Shown piece after piece: positions 22,981-23,941 of a stretch of DNA of 23,941 bases. Positions within the stretch are counted from its first letter, which is position 1. The number at the start of each line of letters is the position of its first letter. The stretch comes from a virus, in the IMG/VR virus record IMGVR_UViG_3300007236_001594, positions 1 to 23,941 of that record; one strand, given 5' to 3'. The notes under the pieces were generated by a model, which was given only the letters and a program-made list of their open reading frames with translations, made no database searches and was not told the DNA's origin. Position numbers and translations under genes: made by a program.

Positions 22981-23762
22981 AACGTGATCTCCTGGGTTTC
23001 GTGATTGTAGTCCTCCGCTCGCAGGATTCGGGCCATTCGAGCGTTGTAGATAGCGTCGTCCTCGGTCGAACCACCTTTGACGTAGTAGTCCACAATGCTC
23101 TGCCAGAGCGTACACGATTCTCCTGGTGTCCATTTGACTTCCTTATCTCCTCTACGCTTTCCCTTGGTGATCTCTCGTACTGAACGAGTGAGACGGTGGG
23201 GGTTCGCTAGAATAACCTCCGCTGCCTTAGCCCCACTCCCAGGAGCCCCTGAGTAACCATCCACAGCGTCACCAACGATGGTCTGGGTCATCCAGTTCCG
23301 ATCAGCTATAGCTTTACTGATCTTCATTGGGCGTTTCATACTGTCGGGATTGAAGAACCGACACGGTACAGACATCAGGTCTTTATCGATGGTTATAACA
23401 ACAGCGTTAGGGTCCTTAGCGGCGAGGAGAGACAATACGTCGTCAGCCTCCAACCACGGGATCGTGACGGTGGTGTATTTCTCACGGATATACTCAATGG
23501 CAGTACTGAGACCTATAGGACGGGACTTATCCTTTCGGTTCTCTTTGTAAGAACCCCCAAGCGTCTTACGGAAGTTGTTGGTGTCCGATAGACACATGAC
23601 CACCTTGGCCTTTCGGAACCGGTGGGTCCACTTTTGTACGAGGTGGTCTACGGTATCGTGAACCTTCGATGGATCGAATACTGGCCCGTCGCCGAAGTCA
23701 TCCTCAACCACGGCTGACGCACGGTACGCAATGATGTCTGCGTCGATCAGCGCGGTGGTCAT
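22743..23762 (-). CDS. 5'-3' exonuclease (T7 gp6-like, FEN/PIN fold)
   Basis: The protein degrades host DNA and removes RNA primers or flaps during phage replication, acting with the polymerase encoded just upstream. The metal-binding acidic residues of the family are visible: D7 and D9 in ALIDADIIAYR, E105, D107 and D108 in WLEADDVL, D126 and D128 in TIDKDL, and D165 and D168 in VGDAVDGYSGAPG, which leads into the helix-3-turn-helix DNA-binding segment (GSGAKAA). I chose the ATG at 23762, in front of MTTALIDAD. An in-frame GTG at 23801 lies inside the 31-residue peptide gene and has no better ribosome site. Recognisable homology ends near residue 262 (EITLW). The frame then stays open for about 78 more residues, rich in Ser, Thr and Lys, read out of frame through the DUF3310 gene. 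The stop position is therefore literal, but the tail may not be functional. Confidence 0.85.
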   Translation of the reverse strand: MTTALIDADIIAYRASAVVEDDFGDGPVFDPSKVHDTVDHLVQKWTHRFRKAKVVMCLSDTNNFRKTLGGSYKENRKDKSRPIGLSTAIEYIREKYTTVTIPWLEADDVLSLLAAKDPNAVVITIDKDLMSVPCRFFNPDSMKRPMKISKAIADRNWMTQTIVGDAVDGYSGAPGSGAKAAEVILANPHRLTRSVREITKGKRRGDKEVKWTPGESCTLWQSIVDYYVKGGSTEDDAIYNARMARILRAEDYNHETQEITLWHPTTPVKIISTTLRTTPSVVSKSTISSPPGTSTLPKVTSSNTSSEPLIKGRRSKTLKKPSGTSTDSSKTLSQSRSTT

Positions 23763-23857
23763 CAGAGACTTGCCAAGGTGATGATAGCCATAACAAAGCA
23801 CATGACGATTAGGATACCCGTCACAACCTCGAGTATTCGATCTACAATGCTATACAT
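23762..23857 (-). CDS. 31-residue single-span membrane peptide
   Basis: A tiny ORF starts with ATG right at the polymerase stop (ATGA overlap) and ends with a TGA that overlaps the exonuclease ATG (TGATG). A purine-rich AAGGAAA lies 9 bases upstream of the start, inside the end of the polymerase gene. The peptide begins MYSIVDRILEVV and then has about 18 consecutive mostly hydrophobic residues (GILIVMCFVMAIITLASL), so one transmembrane helix fills its C-terminal two thirds. I do not recognise a family. Stop-start overlaps on both sides suggest that ribosomes pass through it to reach the exonuclease, so it may serve as a coupling element as well as a peptide. It could be a membrane anchor, a small inhibitor or only a translational relay; the sequence does not decide. 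Confidence 0.6.
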   Translation of the reverse strand: MYSIVDRILEVVTGILIVMCFVMAIITLASL

Positions 23858-23941
23858 CAGTGTGTTTCCTTCCAGTTAGCGCCGATCTTGTAGGACCCAG
23901 AGAGCGGACACTTAAGACCAAGACGGACCCCCGCCTCGGTA
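23857..23941 (-). CDS. DNA polymerase, family A, C-terminal end (partial)
   Basis: Only the last 27 codons and a TGA stop are in the window; the gene enters from the right edge. The tail reads ...GLKCPLSGSYKIGANWKETH. This matches the pattern of the extreme C-terminus of T7-type DNA polymerase (a glycine, a K-[IV]-G-x-N-W motif and a terminal His), which forms part of the polymerase palm. The family would replicate phage DNA and, in T7-like phages, sits just upstream of the gp6 exonuclease, as here. Its stop codon overlaps the ATG of the next small gene (ATGA). The assignment rests on a short tail and on context, so it is probable rather than certain. Confidence 0.72.
   Translation of the reverse strand, partial: TEAGVRLGLKCPLSGSYKIGANWKETH

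Noticed and set aside
22981-23133. Upstream extension of DUF3310 to 23133
   Set aside because: The extra 51 residues are an out-of-frame shadow of the exonuclease; the ATG at 22980 has a good ribosome site and starts at the family's usual N-terminus.
1-23941. tRNA genes, CRISPR array, integrase, attachment site, T7-type RNA polymerase
   Set aside because: None was seen by eye; tRNAs could be missed without a covariance search, but coding density leaves little room.

Overview
The window is part of a lytic, T7-like podovirus genome. Every gene I can support lies on the minus strand, so the text follows transcription, from high to low coordinates. The best fit is the cobavirus / roseophage SIO1-type group (family Zobellviridae), phages of marine Rhodobacteraceae. 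The reasons are a single-chain class II (adenosylcobalamin-dependent) ribonucleotide reductase, a T7-like replication and virion gene order, and no T7-type RNA polymerase gene within the window. The host and family are inferences; no database search was possible.

Replication and nucleotide block (23941-20598). This holds the last 27 codons of a family A DNA polymerase, a 31-residue membrane peptide, a 5'-3' exonuclease of the T7 gp6 type, a DUF3310 protein, a MazG-like NTP pyrophosphohydrolase and the ribonucleotide reductase. Most of these genes overlap by ATGA-type junctions and look translationally coupled. Together they would free, clean up and reduce nucleotides for phage DNA synthesis.

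Small accessory block (20595-19442). This has an HNH-like mini-protein, an acidic unknown protein, a GNAT acetyltransferase and a proline-rich protein that resembles T7 gp7.3 in position and C-terminus.

Head and tail block (19429-10670). The order is portal, scaffold, an intrinsic terminator, a short stretch of tiny reading frames, a 203-residue Rossmann-like protein of unknown role, a probable head decoration protein, the major capsid protein with a very strong ribosome binding site, a second intrinsic terminator, and then tail tubular proteins A and B and a gp14-like internal virion protein. The two terminators bracket the decoration/capsid segment.

Ejection and adsorption block (10602-1). 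This has a gp15-like internal virion protein, a virion protein with a GH24 lysozyme plus LysM, a 59-residue membrane protein, a 1413-residue gp16-like internal protein, and the first 637 codons of a T7-type tail fibre that runs off the window.

No tRNA, CRISPR array, insertion sequence, integrase or attachment site was seen. The least explained parts are the 16799-17069 and 15987-16186 gaps. Both contain protein-like reading frames without a normal start codon. The long out-of-frame overlap at the end of the exonuclease gene is also unexplained.
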